Shown here: piece after piece, positions 34,991 through 45,602 of the stretch
Position numbering within the stretch: the first letter of the stretch is position 1
Layout of the letters: each line of letters begins with the position of its first letter
DNA from: Brassica napus
Taxonomy: Eukaryota; Streptophyta; Magnoliopsida; Brassicales; Brassicaceae
Length of the DNA stretch: 64,000 bases
Direction of reading: 5' to 3'
NCBI RefSeq assembly: GCF_020379485.1
Contig: NC_063439.1
Span: 12,564,466-12,628,465 of the forward strand
Made by a program: the position numbers and the translations under genes
The notes under the pieces: generated by a model
What the model saw: the letters and a program-made list of their open reading frames with translations, nothing else
What the model was told of the DNA's origin: nothing
The model's database searches: none

Positions 34991-36260
34991 TACCACTCAA
35001 ATTACCCTAAGGAGTGTTACTCTCATCAAAAGAGGTTCAGATGTAGTACTTAGGGATCGAATCCACAAGGAGCTAAGAAACAATTAAATCTAGTGTTTAT
35101 TAATTCTAAGAGTTGTAAATGTTTAAATGAAATAGCAATAGTAACAAGCGAAGTAAATAGTAAATGTAACTTGGTTGGAAATGATATTAGATGCATTGCC
35201 ACTATTCAGGTGTTGGAGATTATAATATCTATAGATGCCTAATTGTTGCATGCATGATATGTTAGAGCTCAATTGCTTAACTCAGTGATCAGCTGTCGCA
35301 TGTTTCACTGGTTAACATGCTAGATCTCGTGTCTCAACGGTTAGTATGTTGACAACGAAAGAGTGTCGATCGATGGTCCTATTGGGACATCGACCGGTAC
35401 ACCTTTGCCTACGTCGACCGACAGTCAGTTGAGGACATCGATCTACGGGTTCTAGCCAGGCCTATGCGCGAGTATGATATGCCCTATTAAGATACTAAAT
35501 TGGCGGTAAGCCCTCTCTAGCAGTCCTAATATGATAGATAGATGTCAGGATGGGATAACAAGGGTGCTTGAGTATGCAATCCTATGATCAAGTTCTAGTT
35601 AGCTAGGCTAAAACAAGCAATGAATACAAATCTATCATGAATATCACAACAAGACAGATCTATAGTTTGGGGCTAATCCCACAAACCTATCTGAACCCTC
35701 GATCTAATAATTGAACTACTCAGACATAGCAAAGCAATTCATAACAATGAAAAAATGGGAATTCATAGAATATATGAAAAAAATGGAAACAAGGAGTTCC
35801 AATCACAAGTGATCTTCTCTCCAAAACTCTCTTTTCTCTCTCAAAATAAAACTGTAACTAAAAAGCTCTCCTCTGTCGTCAAAACACTTAGGCAATATAT
35901 AATCTACTAGGTTAAAAACTCGTCAGGGCATTTTCGTAATTTGACTTGGCCTTGGGTTTTAAGTCCGCTGGATCTAAAATGTCGCGTGTCTGATGTCTCG
36001 ACATCGATCGATGGTACTTGGGTACATCGATCGATATTAATCTTCATCTGTCGAGGCATCTCCTGGTATCGATCGTCAGCACTGGATGCGCATCGATCAA
36101 TTGTTCTTCCTCTCGTCGACCTCTACATGGTCAGCTCGGATGAAACGTCCTTTAAGCTCCAAAATGCTCCAAAGTCATAGCTTTACTCCGAAATGCACCT
36201 GAACCTGAAAACTTACCTAGAAGAGTAGAAAACATAGATATATATGTAGTAAAACACTTA
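34991..36260. repeat. Retroelement-type non-coding region with TCGATCGATG motifs
   Basis: It begins with a phrase often seen in crucifer intergenic retroelements (TGATACCAC, GGGATCGAATCCACAAGGAG). It then carries many TCGATCGATG or ATCGACCG words at 35367-35450 and 36000-36100, separated by AT-rich spacer. No protease, RT or integrase is present. I regard it as a non-coding piece of an LTR retrotransposon; the 79-codon plus ORF at 35941 is repeat read-through. Confidence 0.5.
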
Positions 36261-36295
36261 TATACCATGGATGAAAACGAGTCAAATCTAAGGTA

Positions 36296-36549
36296 TATCA
36301 CATCCCACAGTCACTTAACATCTGTTTAAACGACAAGAACGAGCTATCAAAGCGTCCCCTGCCACCTTCCTTTTCATTGTGCCCTGTTATCTCATTAAAA
36401 TCACCGACCATCAACCATAGGCCATATCGCACATTGACAAAACGCGTAAGACATTCCCATATTTTTTCTCTTCGTTCCAAAACAAGGTCCCCATAGACAA
36501 ATGTCAAAAAGACCTTTAGTCTACCGATGACTGCATTGACATCAATCAT
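36296..36549 (-). pseudogene. LINE endonuclease-domain fragment
   Basis: The minus-strand frame encodes VYGDLVLERREKIWECL, LMVGDFNEI, and HNEKEGGRGR. These are the endonuclease/exonuclease/phosphatase motifs of plant LINEs (GDFNEI holds the catalytic Asp and Asn). Only about 83 codons remain, with no flanking RT, so it is a fragment. Confidence 0.8.
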
Positions 36550-37210
36550 TCAATTATTTGAGAACAAAATATGCACGGAAGCTTCATCGGACGTACGCTT
36601 CCTGCTTCGAAACCGGAATCGGAATCGGAATCTTGTGGAAATTTACGGATTCTCGCTTCCAAAACACTTCTAAAATATTCTCTTTAAAAACACGTTGGAA
36701 GCTTATGATTCCGTTTTAGAATCACGCTTTTATTCTTAAAGAAAAACAATGTCTTATATCAATAAAAATATAAAAGTATAGTTTTTAATTTATATAAAAT
36801 CCAAATTTTAATAGTATTGAATAGAGAGAATAGAAATATACAAATATTAAAACTAATCCTATAAATTATCTTTATGCATTGAGGTTTTTATTAAAGATAA
36901 ATCATATATTCAAATATATTACGTCAATTAATTATAAAGTATTAAAAATAATTAATATAATAATTTATTTTAAATTTAATTTATGTGTATTTTCACAATT
37001 TTAATATAAATCATTTCAAAATTATTATAAATGAATAAATGCTTTATTTTAAATTTAAATCATATAAATTTTTTAGTTCTAGATTTTTTAAAAAGATTCT
37101 TTTATATATATGGATACGCTTCCAACACGTATATGCTTCCTATTTTTTTTTAAATCTCGCTTCTTCGCTTTCATACGCTTCTGCTTCCACGTACCAGCTT
37201 CTGTTTTTAT
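36550..37210. repeat. Word-repeat element of CGCTTCC type
   Basis: Flanks of degenerate CGCTTCC/GGAATC words (36,585-36,730 and 37,110-37,205) enclose a plain AT-rich middle. This is the same architecture as the hAT-like elements above. The ends GCACGGAAGC and, in reverse complement, TACGTGGAAGC may be its inverted repeats, but no target duplication was confirmed. Confidence 0.4.
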
Positions 37211-37636
37211 GTAACATAAAAACAGAGCTAAACCTCTACTTTGGCCAAATGACTCAAACAGTGAACAAATGATCATATCCCTGATCAACCTGAATGTTCT
37301 GCAATATTTATAGTTTATGATAACTATATTGACCTTTTAATATTTATAGAATCATTCATTACTATATATATACTTTGAACATATATTGCATTTTATTTAT
37401 AATTTTCATAATTGAAAAGTTCATAACAAATGAAGGAATTTTTTTTCCATATTAATCATTTTGAAAAATTCATTGTACATGTTACAAACAATAGAAAAAG
37501 CCATCTACGTTTTACTAAAAAAAGTCATCTAAAATTTTCATCTATCCTTTCAAAACGGGTTGTGTTGTAACGCATTAACTACATAATCTAAGCCATAAAC
37601 CAAAGTCAAATTGATTTAGTCTAAACCAAAGTCAAA
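37211..37636. other. Spacer
   Basis: AT-rich, nothing recognised. Confidence 0.3.
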
Positions 37637-38408
37637 TCTATACTATATTAAAAGCTTTTATTCTAGAGCTCTAAGATTGTCCACGTATGATGGGAAATTT
37701 AGACCAATCAGAACATTTTATTTTGACAAGTCACCATTAATTAAACAAAGTGGACTTCTCTATTGGCTCTTTTAAAATTCATATGGGCTCTTTTAAAATT
37801 ATCTTTTGGCCTATCAGATTCCACGCCTTCAATCTTCGTGACTTCCCTCTTCCGCGACTCTTTTCAGACGCTTGCACTTCATCTTCTCCAAATTCTGTTT
37901 TATTCTCAATAAATAATGATGTTAGATATTTTATCATATGCGAAGAAACTCGAAGCAGAAGAATCAAAACCCAAGAACGAAGCAGAGACCATACAAGAGA
38001 ATAACAACCCGAGGAAAGAAGTATTCGTGATCAAACACCGGAGGAGCCACGAGCGATCCAAGCCGACGAAGACAGGTCCGAAGGACTCAACAGCTTCCGA
38101 GGAGAAATCAACCGGTACTACTACAAACCAGACTCCAACCGATGTAGACGCGATACTGATCTAGTATTCATAATAGCCTTTCCTCGGGTATGTTAATCAA
38201 TATAGAAAATATTTTGTTTCATAATTACATGAATTTTTTGCTTGTGTGTAAACTGTATATAAATTTCCATATCTTATTCGAGTAGGGGATAAGCTATTTA
38301 CTATAATTTTCACATCTTTTATGTAATGGTTCAAACTTTCTAAATTTATATTATATAGATTATTTAGATTTTTCATCATGCACAAGGCACGGAGCGGCTT
38401 ATTACCTA
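37637..38408 (+). mobile_element. Small non-autonomous Helitron carrying a gene fragment
   Basis: The 5' end TCTATACTATATTAAAAGCT follows a host A. The 3' region GCACAAGGCACGGAGCGGC, TTATTACCTAT resembles a crucifer Helitron end with a mutated final CTAG. The roughly 770-bp element contains the short ORF at 37919-38164. Confidence 0.55.
37919..38164 (+). pseudogene. Truncated captured coding fragment (ends DVDAILI, stop)
   Basis: An ATG-initiated frame of 81 codons (second ATG of two in tandem) after a plausible leader. The product is hydrophilic, Lys/Glu/Thr-rich, with KHRRSHERSKPTK, ending DVDAILI then TAG. It is intact as a frame, unusual for this repeat-rich area, and base composition is richer in G/C than around it. 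From memory, a phrase of this kind continues with QCGRLSR in some plant proteins of unknown function, so the ORF is probably the N-terminal part of such a gene cut at the stop codon. No function is known; expression is doubtful. Confidence 0.45.
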
Positions 38409-39119
38409 TTTTTTTTATTATTTTGGCAGACCCGTCGGTAAAAAACTCATAAGTTTTGCCCACTAATGAAATTACACCGAACTAAACGCATATCTCAGTC
38501 TAGTTAACCTTTATTGCATAAAATATAAAAAAATATATATATATATATTGAGATTATTTGGTTTGATAGAATATTCATTCATATAATTACTCACAAATAT
38601 ACAGTTCCACAGAAATGAGGAGAAAATTTGCAAATCAATATATTTTAATATTTATATTAATGAAAATATATCAAAAAAAAATTAAAGCTTAATTTAGCAG
38701 AAATTCCAGATTTGGGATCAACACATAATCCATGAACTTATTAAAAACTAACAAATTTGAAATTTTAATTCAACTATCAATATATTCAAAACATGTAAAT
38801 ATGAGATTTAGAATAATTAAATCTCCGTTGAACTATCAATGTATTCTACTCCAGCTGAGTTTAATTATTCAAAGATTTATTCTGGATCACTTTACCTTCT
38901 TATCAAAATCTTCTTCAGACATCTTGAAGGTTTTGATGTCATGATTTTGCTTGCATAAATGTAAATTTAAAACTAATATCATAGCCTATTAGTAACTAAA
39001 ATTTTATTTGTTCAACTGATTTTAATCCCACATTTCATATGAAGAATCCTATCGAGATGAAGAATTCTATTAAAACAAAAAATGATTTTATGACATTCAT
39101 GTGGAGTTAGTAACACAAT
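38409..39119. other. AT-rich intergenic DNA
   Basis: Includes (TA)n near 38533-38547. The 88-codon minus and 70-codon plus ORFs are chance frames. Confidence 0.4.
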
Positions 39120-41446
39120 CCAATCGGTGAAGTCGATGCAAACTCTCCACTTTTCATTTTTCTTCTTTTCTATTACGGGATTGGCAAGCCGATCGGGGTA
39201 CTGTACTTCCCTGATAAATCCGATCTTTAGGAGTTTATCGACCTCGTCGTTGACTGCTTTAGCTCGCTTGGGACATCACTTCCTCTGTTTCTGTTTTACT
39301 AGTTTAAATGTCGGGTCACGTTTAGATTGTGTGAGGTACTCTTGATATCTATCCCTGGCATGTCTTATGCCGAACATGAGAACGTCTGGATATTTTGTTT
39401 CAAGAAGGACATGAGGCTGTCTCTTACTTCTCGAGGGATATCAATGCTTACAGATTTCTTGGGGTGCTATCGTATAGTGTGATGGACCTGGCTATATTAT
39501 TTCCGGTATCTCGAATCGAGAGGTTGCGTGTTCCTGGTTTCTTTGATTCTAGAGGTCGGGTTTTTAAGGAACCATTCATATAACAAGCTCGCGAAGATTT
39601 CTGGCTCCCTCGAATGGTCTTTTCTCCATTAGGAGAGACGAACTTTACACATTGATGGTAGATCGAGGATACAGCTTTCATCTTTCATAGCCAGGGTCAC
39701 CCGAGGATGGCGTCAAAGGGGATATAATGTTTTGTTATTGCAAAATCAACTTCATATTGGAGGTCACATGCTTTGACGGTTAGCGAAACAGCTCCTAATG
39801 GTTTTACTATAACTCCGTCGAGGCTGACAAGGGCGATATTCCGTGTGTCACCGGGGGATTGTGACCATTCATTGACGTCAAGGCTTTGTGTGAAAGGACA
39901 TTACTGGAACTTCTAGTGTCGACCAGTCTCTTTGGAAAATGTGGTCTGCCTATCTCTAGCTCAATGATAAGAGCGTTGTTGTGCGGTTTGTCGAGTTTCA
40001 GCGTTTCGTGCTCGTAGAAGATGATTTCGTCGCTAATCAGGATTACTCCTTTGGACTGGCGCTGATGTGCCCCGGTTCGTGGATCAGTCCATTGGAGCCA
40101 ACCAGCATGGAGATCAGGACGTTCTGAACAATTTGACTGAGGTTCGTTCATCCGACTGTACCGATCAGACTGACCGAGCCGTCCTGCGTGCGTCCCGATT
40201 GGAGCTTCGGTTGGAACCACGTCCAGACGACCGAACCGACTGAACCATAGCCCGTCTTCCCCGACCAACTCGACATTCTAAGACCCCCGGTCGAGCCAAA
40301 CTTAGCTTGGGCCGTGAAGAAATGAAGACAGACATTAATTCTTATCCGACGGACCATCCGGACAGTCCCGCAATCGTCCTTATCTTTACCCCGTGCATCC
40401 ATCTGGTTCGGACGAACCTGGACATTATCTGAAGGGCCATCTTTGACCAATCTGCATGGAAGACTGAGTCTTTGACTCATTAATTCAGATCTGGTCAAAT
40501 TTGTATTTTCTATGCATTATTTTCCGTGTATTTTCTTATTAGTCTTTGACTACAAACACTATAATATGTAGTCTTATTCAATGAATAAAATCAGTCTAAG
40601 TTTTTGAGTTTATTTTTGTTTCTTCTCTGAGTGTGAGAGAGAGTTCTTTAGCTAGTTCATTGGTGTGAACCGGCTTGTTGATTTGGTTGTCAGCCAATTC
40701 ATCTTTGTGTGTTGTTTGGTGGTTAGCCAATGCACTACATTCTTTCTTAGGTGATTAGTCCAACATCCAGCTAAAGTAATCCTTCAATTTAGGGCGTATC
40801 AGGCGCGATCCTTTGTCGGGTTTGTCTCGAGTTAAGTTTTCCTGCGAGATGACGGATCGTTTGAAATCAGTGACCTTAGGTCGTTTCTTAGGCGGTCGGT
40901 CCGTATCGATTTGTTTATCGCTTCCTCTTTTGAATGGTTGGTTCAGATCCATGATCGTGCTTATGAACCTTATATCGGGTTCTTAGCAAGGGTGTTTTTC
41001 ATTTCTCTTCCCCACAGACGGTGCCAAAATGTGGATCATAAAACCTACATTAGGTATTTGGTAGTGATTGTTTGTAAAAGATTAGGGAAAAATAACTTGG
41101 ACAACGATATCTTCAGAACGCAACGATGTTATCATATTTCGGTTGACAAAAATAGACTTTATTGAAAGGATTCAATTAATACAACGATAACAAAAAGATC
41201 GGGTTACAATAACTAAGAACTAGGAACATAGTATCGACAATGAGATAGAATGAGATATCGAGGTCGTGTGTAATATGCGTAAGCTCTAGGGTTTCGAACA
41301 TCCATTCTTCCTCTTCTTCTCCTTCCTTTATAGTGATCCTCCGAGATAATCTCAACCTCCTCCGTTAATCTCGACTCCACTTCTCTTCGAATTCGTAGTA
41401 AATCATTCCTCTTCTAATGAATTCGGCCCATTGGGCTTTTCTTACA
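39120..41446 (-). mobile_element. Ty3/Gypsy retrotransposon, 5' half only, minus orientation
   Basis: Read on the minus strand: LTR 41446 to 41030, a primer binding site (TTTGGCACCGTCTGTGGGG) right after it, a gag region to about 40,200, and a protease region with KGVILISDEIIF, HNNALIIELEIG and VDTRSSSNVL. Then comes a pre-RT segment (KFVSPNGEKTIRG) and the start of RT (VDKLLKIGFIREVQYPD, KKNEKWRVCIDF) at about 39,130-39,330. Sequence identity to Gypsy pol stops there; the rest of RT, RNase H, integrase and the second LTR are missing. The protease triad DTG is DTR. Many frames are interrupted, so the copy is dead. Confidence 0.85.
41030..41446 (-). repeat. LTR of the truncated Gypsy element
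   Basis: 417 bp starting TGTAAGAAAAGCCCAATGGG and ending TTTATGATCCACA on the minus strand (TG...CA). It is adjacent to the PBS at 41011-41029. Only one copy is seen. It contains a TATAAAGGAAGG promoter-like phrase. Confidence 0.75.
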
Positions 41447-42027
41447 GATAAAATTATTGGATTCGATACGCATAGACTGCAGTTGAATTGTATTGCATTT
41501 TAATTTCATAGCGCTTGTATTTACCAAAATCGCAGGTATCATTCAGACCATGTATATTGTGATGATAGTAATTAGCCTTTTTGTTATATGAATAAAATAC
41601 TATAGGTACAACAGAATTAAAAAAAAAAACACAAAATATGTGTGTTATTTTCTTTTTTTTTTGTAGGGGCCTAGGTTATATGTCTCTTTGCTTCTCTCTT
41701 TCGAAACATACAGAAGAAAGATCTGATGGAGAGCCAAATCGTCCCAAATAATTTCGTAATAATTGTCTAGTTACAATATTTAAATTTTATTAAATCCTAA
41801 CTATCGATAGTTGCTTAAAATATAAGCCAAAATACGATTTAATTACACAACAAGGCATATCTAACCCCTAAATTACAGCCTTTGCCATTGCCATACACAT
41901 CGTTTTTGTATCTTCTAATGATTCTATTTCTCGGCAAAATCTCACAACTAACTTCTTCCTTCTCCATTGCCACATCTCTCTCTTCTCTGTTCTCTCTTCC
42001 TCTCTCTCTCCATTGATTGGATCCGAA
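41447..42027. promoter_or_regulatory. AGC kinase upstream region and CT-rich leader
   Basis: About 580 bases between the LTR and the kinase ATG. The last 50 (about 41,960-42,012) are a pyrimidine-rich CTCTCT tract of the kind common in plant 5' UTRs. No specific factor site is claimed. The Gypsy LTR is therefore within 0.6 kb of the gene and could affect its expression. Confidence 0.5.
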
Positions 42028-45000
42028 ATGGAGCCATGGGTTGACGATCTGGCTGACGATTTACAAAGTGTGAGCTTTACCTCCGCCGGAACCACCATGA
42101 ATCGGAGCACTAGCTCCGGCTCTCGCTCATCCTCCTCCGCCGCAGCTCTCACTCCGGCGACATCTTTCTCCTCCGCCAAACTTCCTCCCTCACTCAGATC
42201 GTCTCTCTCCCTCTCCGATCTCCGATTCCGTCTCCGTCTCGGGGCCGGAGACATCGGTTCGGTTTTCTTAGCTGAATTCAAATCCGCAACGGCCGTCGAA
42301 TTACCGCTCTTAGCCGCTAAGGTTATGGATAAGAAAGAGCTCGCGAGCCGAAGCAAAGAAGGTAGAGCGAAGACGGAGAGAGAGATTCTCGAAACGCTTG
42401 ACCATCCTTTCCTCCCGACGCTTTACGCCGCCATAGATTCTTCGAAATGGCTCTGCTTACTGACGGAGTTTTGTCCCGGCGGTGATCTCCACGTTCTCCG
42501 TCAGAAACAGCCTTACAAACGCTTCCACGAATCCGCCGTCAGGTAACCGCCGTTAACAATTTCCTTTTATCTCCTTGTATTCAGTTTCCAAAAACATTTT
42601 AAAAAATATTAGGAAGGTTGATGAAATCAGGGAAGTGGGACCACCAGCTGGTCATTTGTCTGGTAGTTAACACTTTAAACATAACTGAGTTTATGGCTTT
42701 GTGCTTCTCCTGCACCGTTTATCTAACACGATTATTGCCGGTTTTACGGGTAATTATCATTAACTCATAGGCCCGTTAAGTGAAACCGCATTAAGGTTTG
42801 CACATATGGTTTCCGTAATCTCGTCCGATGTGTTCCAAAACTTAGCATTGTTTCCAGATTTGTTCTATTGATTGATGTGCTTGATATTTTAAAATAAATA
42901 TTCAAGTCTGTTTTCGCCACACAAAAAGGTGTAGAAAGTCTAATTCTAATATAATATAATATATTTTTGTCGGCTTGTTTAATTAAAAAGACTTTATTGT
43001 GGCCATTTATATTATGTATATATATTTATTGTATAAAGGCAGAAGTACGCACGATTAACAAACAAAGTGTGTGCTTCTGTAACATGTGTGGGCAGTATAT
43101 CGTAGGGCGCAATATAAGTAGTAGCAATCGGTGCGGACCGCCTAAAAAGTCAAACCGAGTGGGGTTTGACTTTGAATTCTAACAAATCGTTTAAGGACAC
43201 GTGTATATTTGTAGTGGGACCGTGCGATTTAATTGAATCACGTAGCATGTCATGGAAATGAATATTTTTCTAATTGCGCGCATGTGGCTTCAGTACAAGC
43301 ACATACCAGCAAACACAGGTTATTTGTAACCATTACAACTTTACCATTTCCTTGAAACCGGTGGCTACTATGAATTTTTTAATTTTCTTTTCAAATAATC
43401 TTATTATTTTGGGGTTGCCCCACTCTAGTAAGAATATTCAAAATTACAAAAGAAAAAAATTAACCGAATTTTAGAGACGGGGAACAATATATTTTTCGTA
43501 CATTTTTTTTTAATCATTTTAGGGGTTTTCTATGCATTTTAATTCCTTTCTTGTTAGTTAAAATTTTATGACACTCAGTATCTGGTAGTAGTACGAATTA
43601 TAAAAGTGACGATCGTATGATCAAAAAAAAAGTGACGATCCAAACAGAACAGAGTGGATGATGGACACCACACAAAAAAAAAAACAAATAGTCGATGATG
43701 CAAATTATAGTACGCTTTTTGTTTATTATAATAGGCTTTTTGTTTTGGGTTGGTCGAAAAGTTTTATTGCCGGGGTTAGTTGGTGTTGATAGATTTACTT
43801 TTACCGCCTTTGGTTGATAGTAGATGAAGTGATTATTATTAGTTGAGTTAGCCACTTATTGCCATTTATGGACCAACTTTTACCACGTAATATACTAGAA
43901 AACCGGATCTACTTCTTCTTGGTAGATGATGTCATGATGATAGAACTGTTTTCTTTTCTTGAGTTAATGTCAGATCACAAGTAGTAGTTGACACATTAAA
44001 GAAAGGTCATGACTGGTTTAGGCATTTTCTTATAACTACTGTGACTTGATTGTGTTTTAGTTACTACTTACAACTAAATTCTAATGTATATGAGTATATA
44101 GAGTATTTGCTTTACCTTCTTCTTTTTTTTGTTTCTGGCCATGTAACTGAGTTCTACTAGGTTTCTTCTTTACTGTTAAATTAAAATGATTGAGAACCAT
44201 AGGTATCCTGACTAAATCTACCTATCTTTTTTATCATGATTGTAGTGGCACCTTACGTTATTTGAGGTTGTCCCACCCAAAAAAAAATATCACGAAGTTT
44301 CTGGTTTATCTTTTGTAACTTGTTCTTAAGACCCCAAAACAGACTTTTATACACTGTTTTGTGTGGAGTATGTTTGTTGATTGTGGACCCGTGAAGACAA
44401 AAGAGGAATCTTGGGTAATGTATTTGCACCAGAAACTCTCTTAGACAAAATAGTTCGTTAAGCTAGCAAACCTTGTAGGTCCATTATTGTTCCTTATGCA
44501 TAGTGTAAACCAAACCCAACATTATCTTCTTGTCCCCAAAATCCAACATATGTTTTGTCACAATAGCTAAATATGTAACAAAAGATTCCAAATTATTATT
44601 ACAAAGCTCAATTATTCGTTTTGTTCTCACTACCCTGTTTTCTTCTTCCTGTCCCTTGTATCAATTTTGCGTTCACATCACTAATTAACCACATCTCTTG
44701 TAATTTCTAGATTCTATGTATCGGAAGTGATCGTAGCCATGGAATATCTTCACATGATGGGGATTGTTTACCGAGACTTGAAGCCTGAGAATGTGTTGGT
44801 TCGATCAGATGGTCACATCATGCTAACCGATTTCGATCTCTCCTTAAGATGTGATGAATCCACCTCCACACCACAGATTGTACTGAACCGAAACGCACTA
44901 CCAAACGGCTCGTCTGACCAGAACGAGAACCAAACAATGGACCATCGTCAGACCACATCGTCTTCTTGCATGATCACAAACTGTATTGTCCCAGCTGTCT

Positions 45001-45602
45001 CCTGCTTCCACCCGAGAATCAGAAGACGTAAGAAGAAAGCTGATCACCGTAACAACGGTCCTGAGCTTGTGGCTGAGCCTCTGGACGTCCGCTCCATGTC
45101 CTTTGTTGGGACGCATGAGTACTTGGCTCCTGAAATTGTTTCAGGTATACTTCAAATTTACTTCACTATGATCTATTATTTTGTTAGTTTAGATCATATT
45201 AACTCATCCAAAATGTGAATGGCAGGAGAAGGGCATGGGAGCGCGGTGGATTGGTGGACATTGGGGATATTCATGTTCGAGCTGTTCTACGGTACGACGC
45301 CTTTCAAAGGGATCGACCACGAGTTAACCCTTGCAAACATCGTCGCTAGAGCCCTCGAATTTCCAAAAGAGCCAACCATTCCAAGCGCGGCCAAGGATCT
45401 GATCTCTCAGCTACTGGCTAAGGACCCGATCCGACGTTTGGGGTCGTCTCTGGGTGCATCTGCCGTGAAACGCCACCCGTTTTTCCAAGGAGTTAATTGG
45501 GCTTTGCTCATGTGTACTCGCCCTCCTTTTCTTCCTCCGCCTTTCCGCAAAGAACATTTGTCCGATGACATTTGTCCTGATACCCATGTCGACTACTATT
45601 AA
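42028..45602 (+). CDS. AGC-VIII protein kinase (AGC1-12-like), three exons
   Basis: Exons 42028-42542, 44711-45144 and 45226-45602 give 1326 nt, 441 residues. It is a Ser/Thr kinase matching the Arabidopsis gene I know as At3g44610 (AGC1-12), one of the AGC-VIII kinases linked to auxin transport and tropic growth. Visible features are a Ser-rich N-terminus (residues 15-65), glycine loop [10 protein letters not shown] (71-80), Lys98 in AAKVMDKKE, catalytic loop YRDLKPEN (192-199, Asp194), and DFD at 212-214. DFD replaces DFG, the hallmark of plant AGC-VIII kinases. A basic, Ser-rich insert of about 80 residues separates DFD from GTHEYLAPE (305-313). The C-terminal lobe ends HVDYY without a clear FxxF hydrophobic motif. 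Intron 1 is 2.17 kb, large for this genome. Start: first ATG giving MEPWVDDL; an ATG 15 bases upstream in frame is possible. Confidence 0.95.
42543..44710. other. Large first intron of the AGC kinase gene
   Basis: GT-AG bounded, 2168 bp. It holds AT-rich sequence and several short ORFs on both strands without recognisable families. I found no clear transposon ends inside. Confidence 0.6.

Noticed and set aside
35040..35080. GGATCGAATCC phrase reminiscent of a tRNA T-arm
   Set aside because: No acceptor stem or anticodon arm; it is part of a common retroelement phrase.
38161..38165. CTAG-T as alternative Helitron 3' end
   Set aside because: No hairpin precedes it; a better 3' end lies at about 38,375-38,408.
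41868..42356. 162-codon minus-strand ORF at the kinase start
   Set aside because: It lies antisense to kinase exon 1 and reflects its codon structure.
44898..45116. Minus-strand ORF in kinase exon 2
   Set aside because: Antisense shadow of the activation-loop insert.
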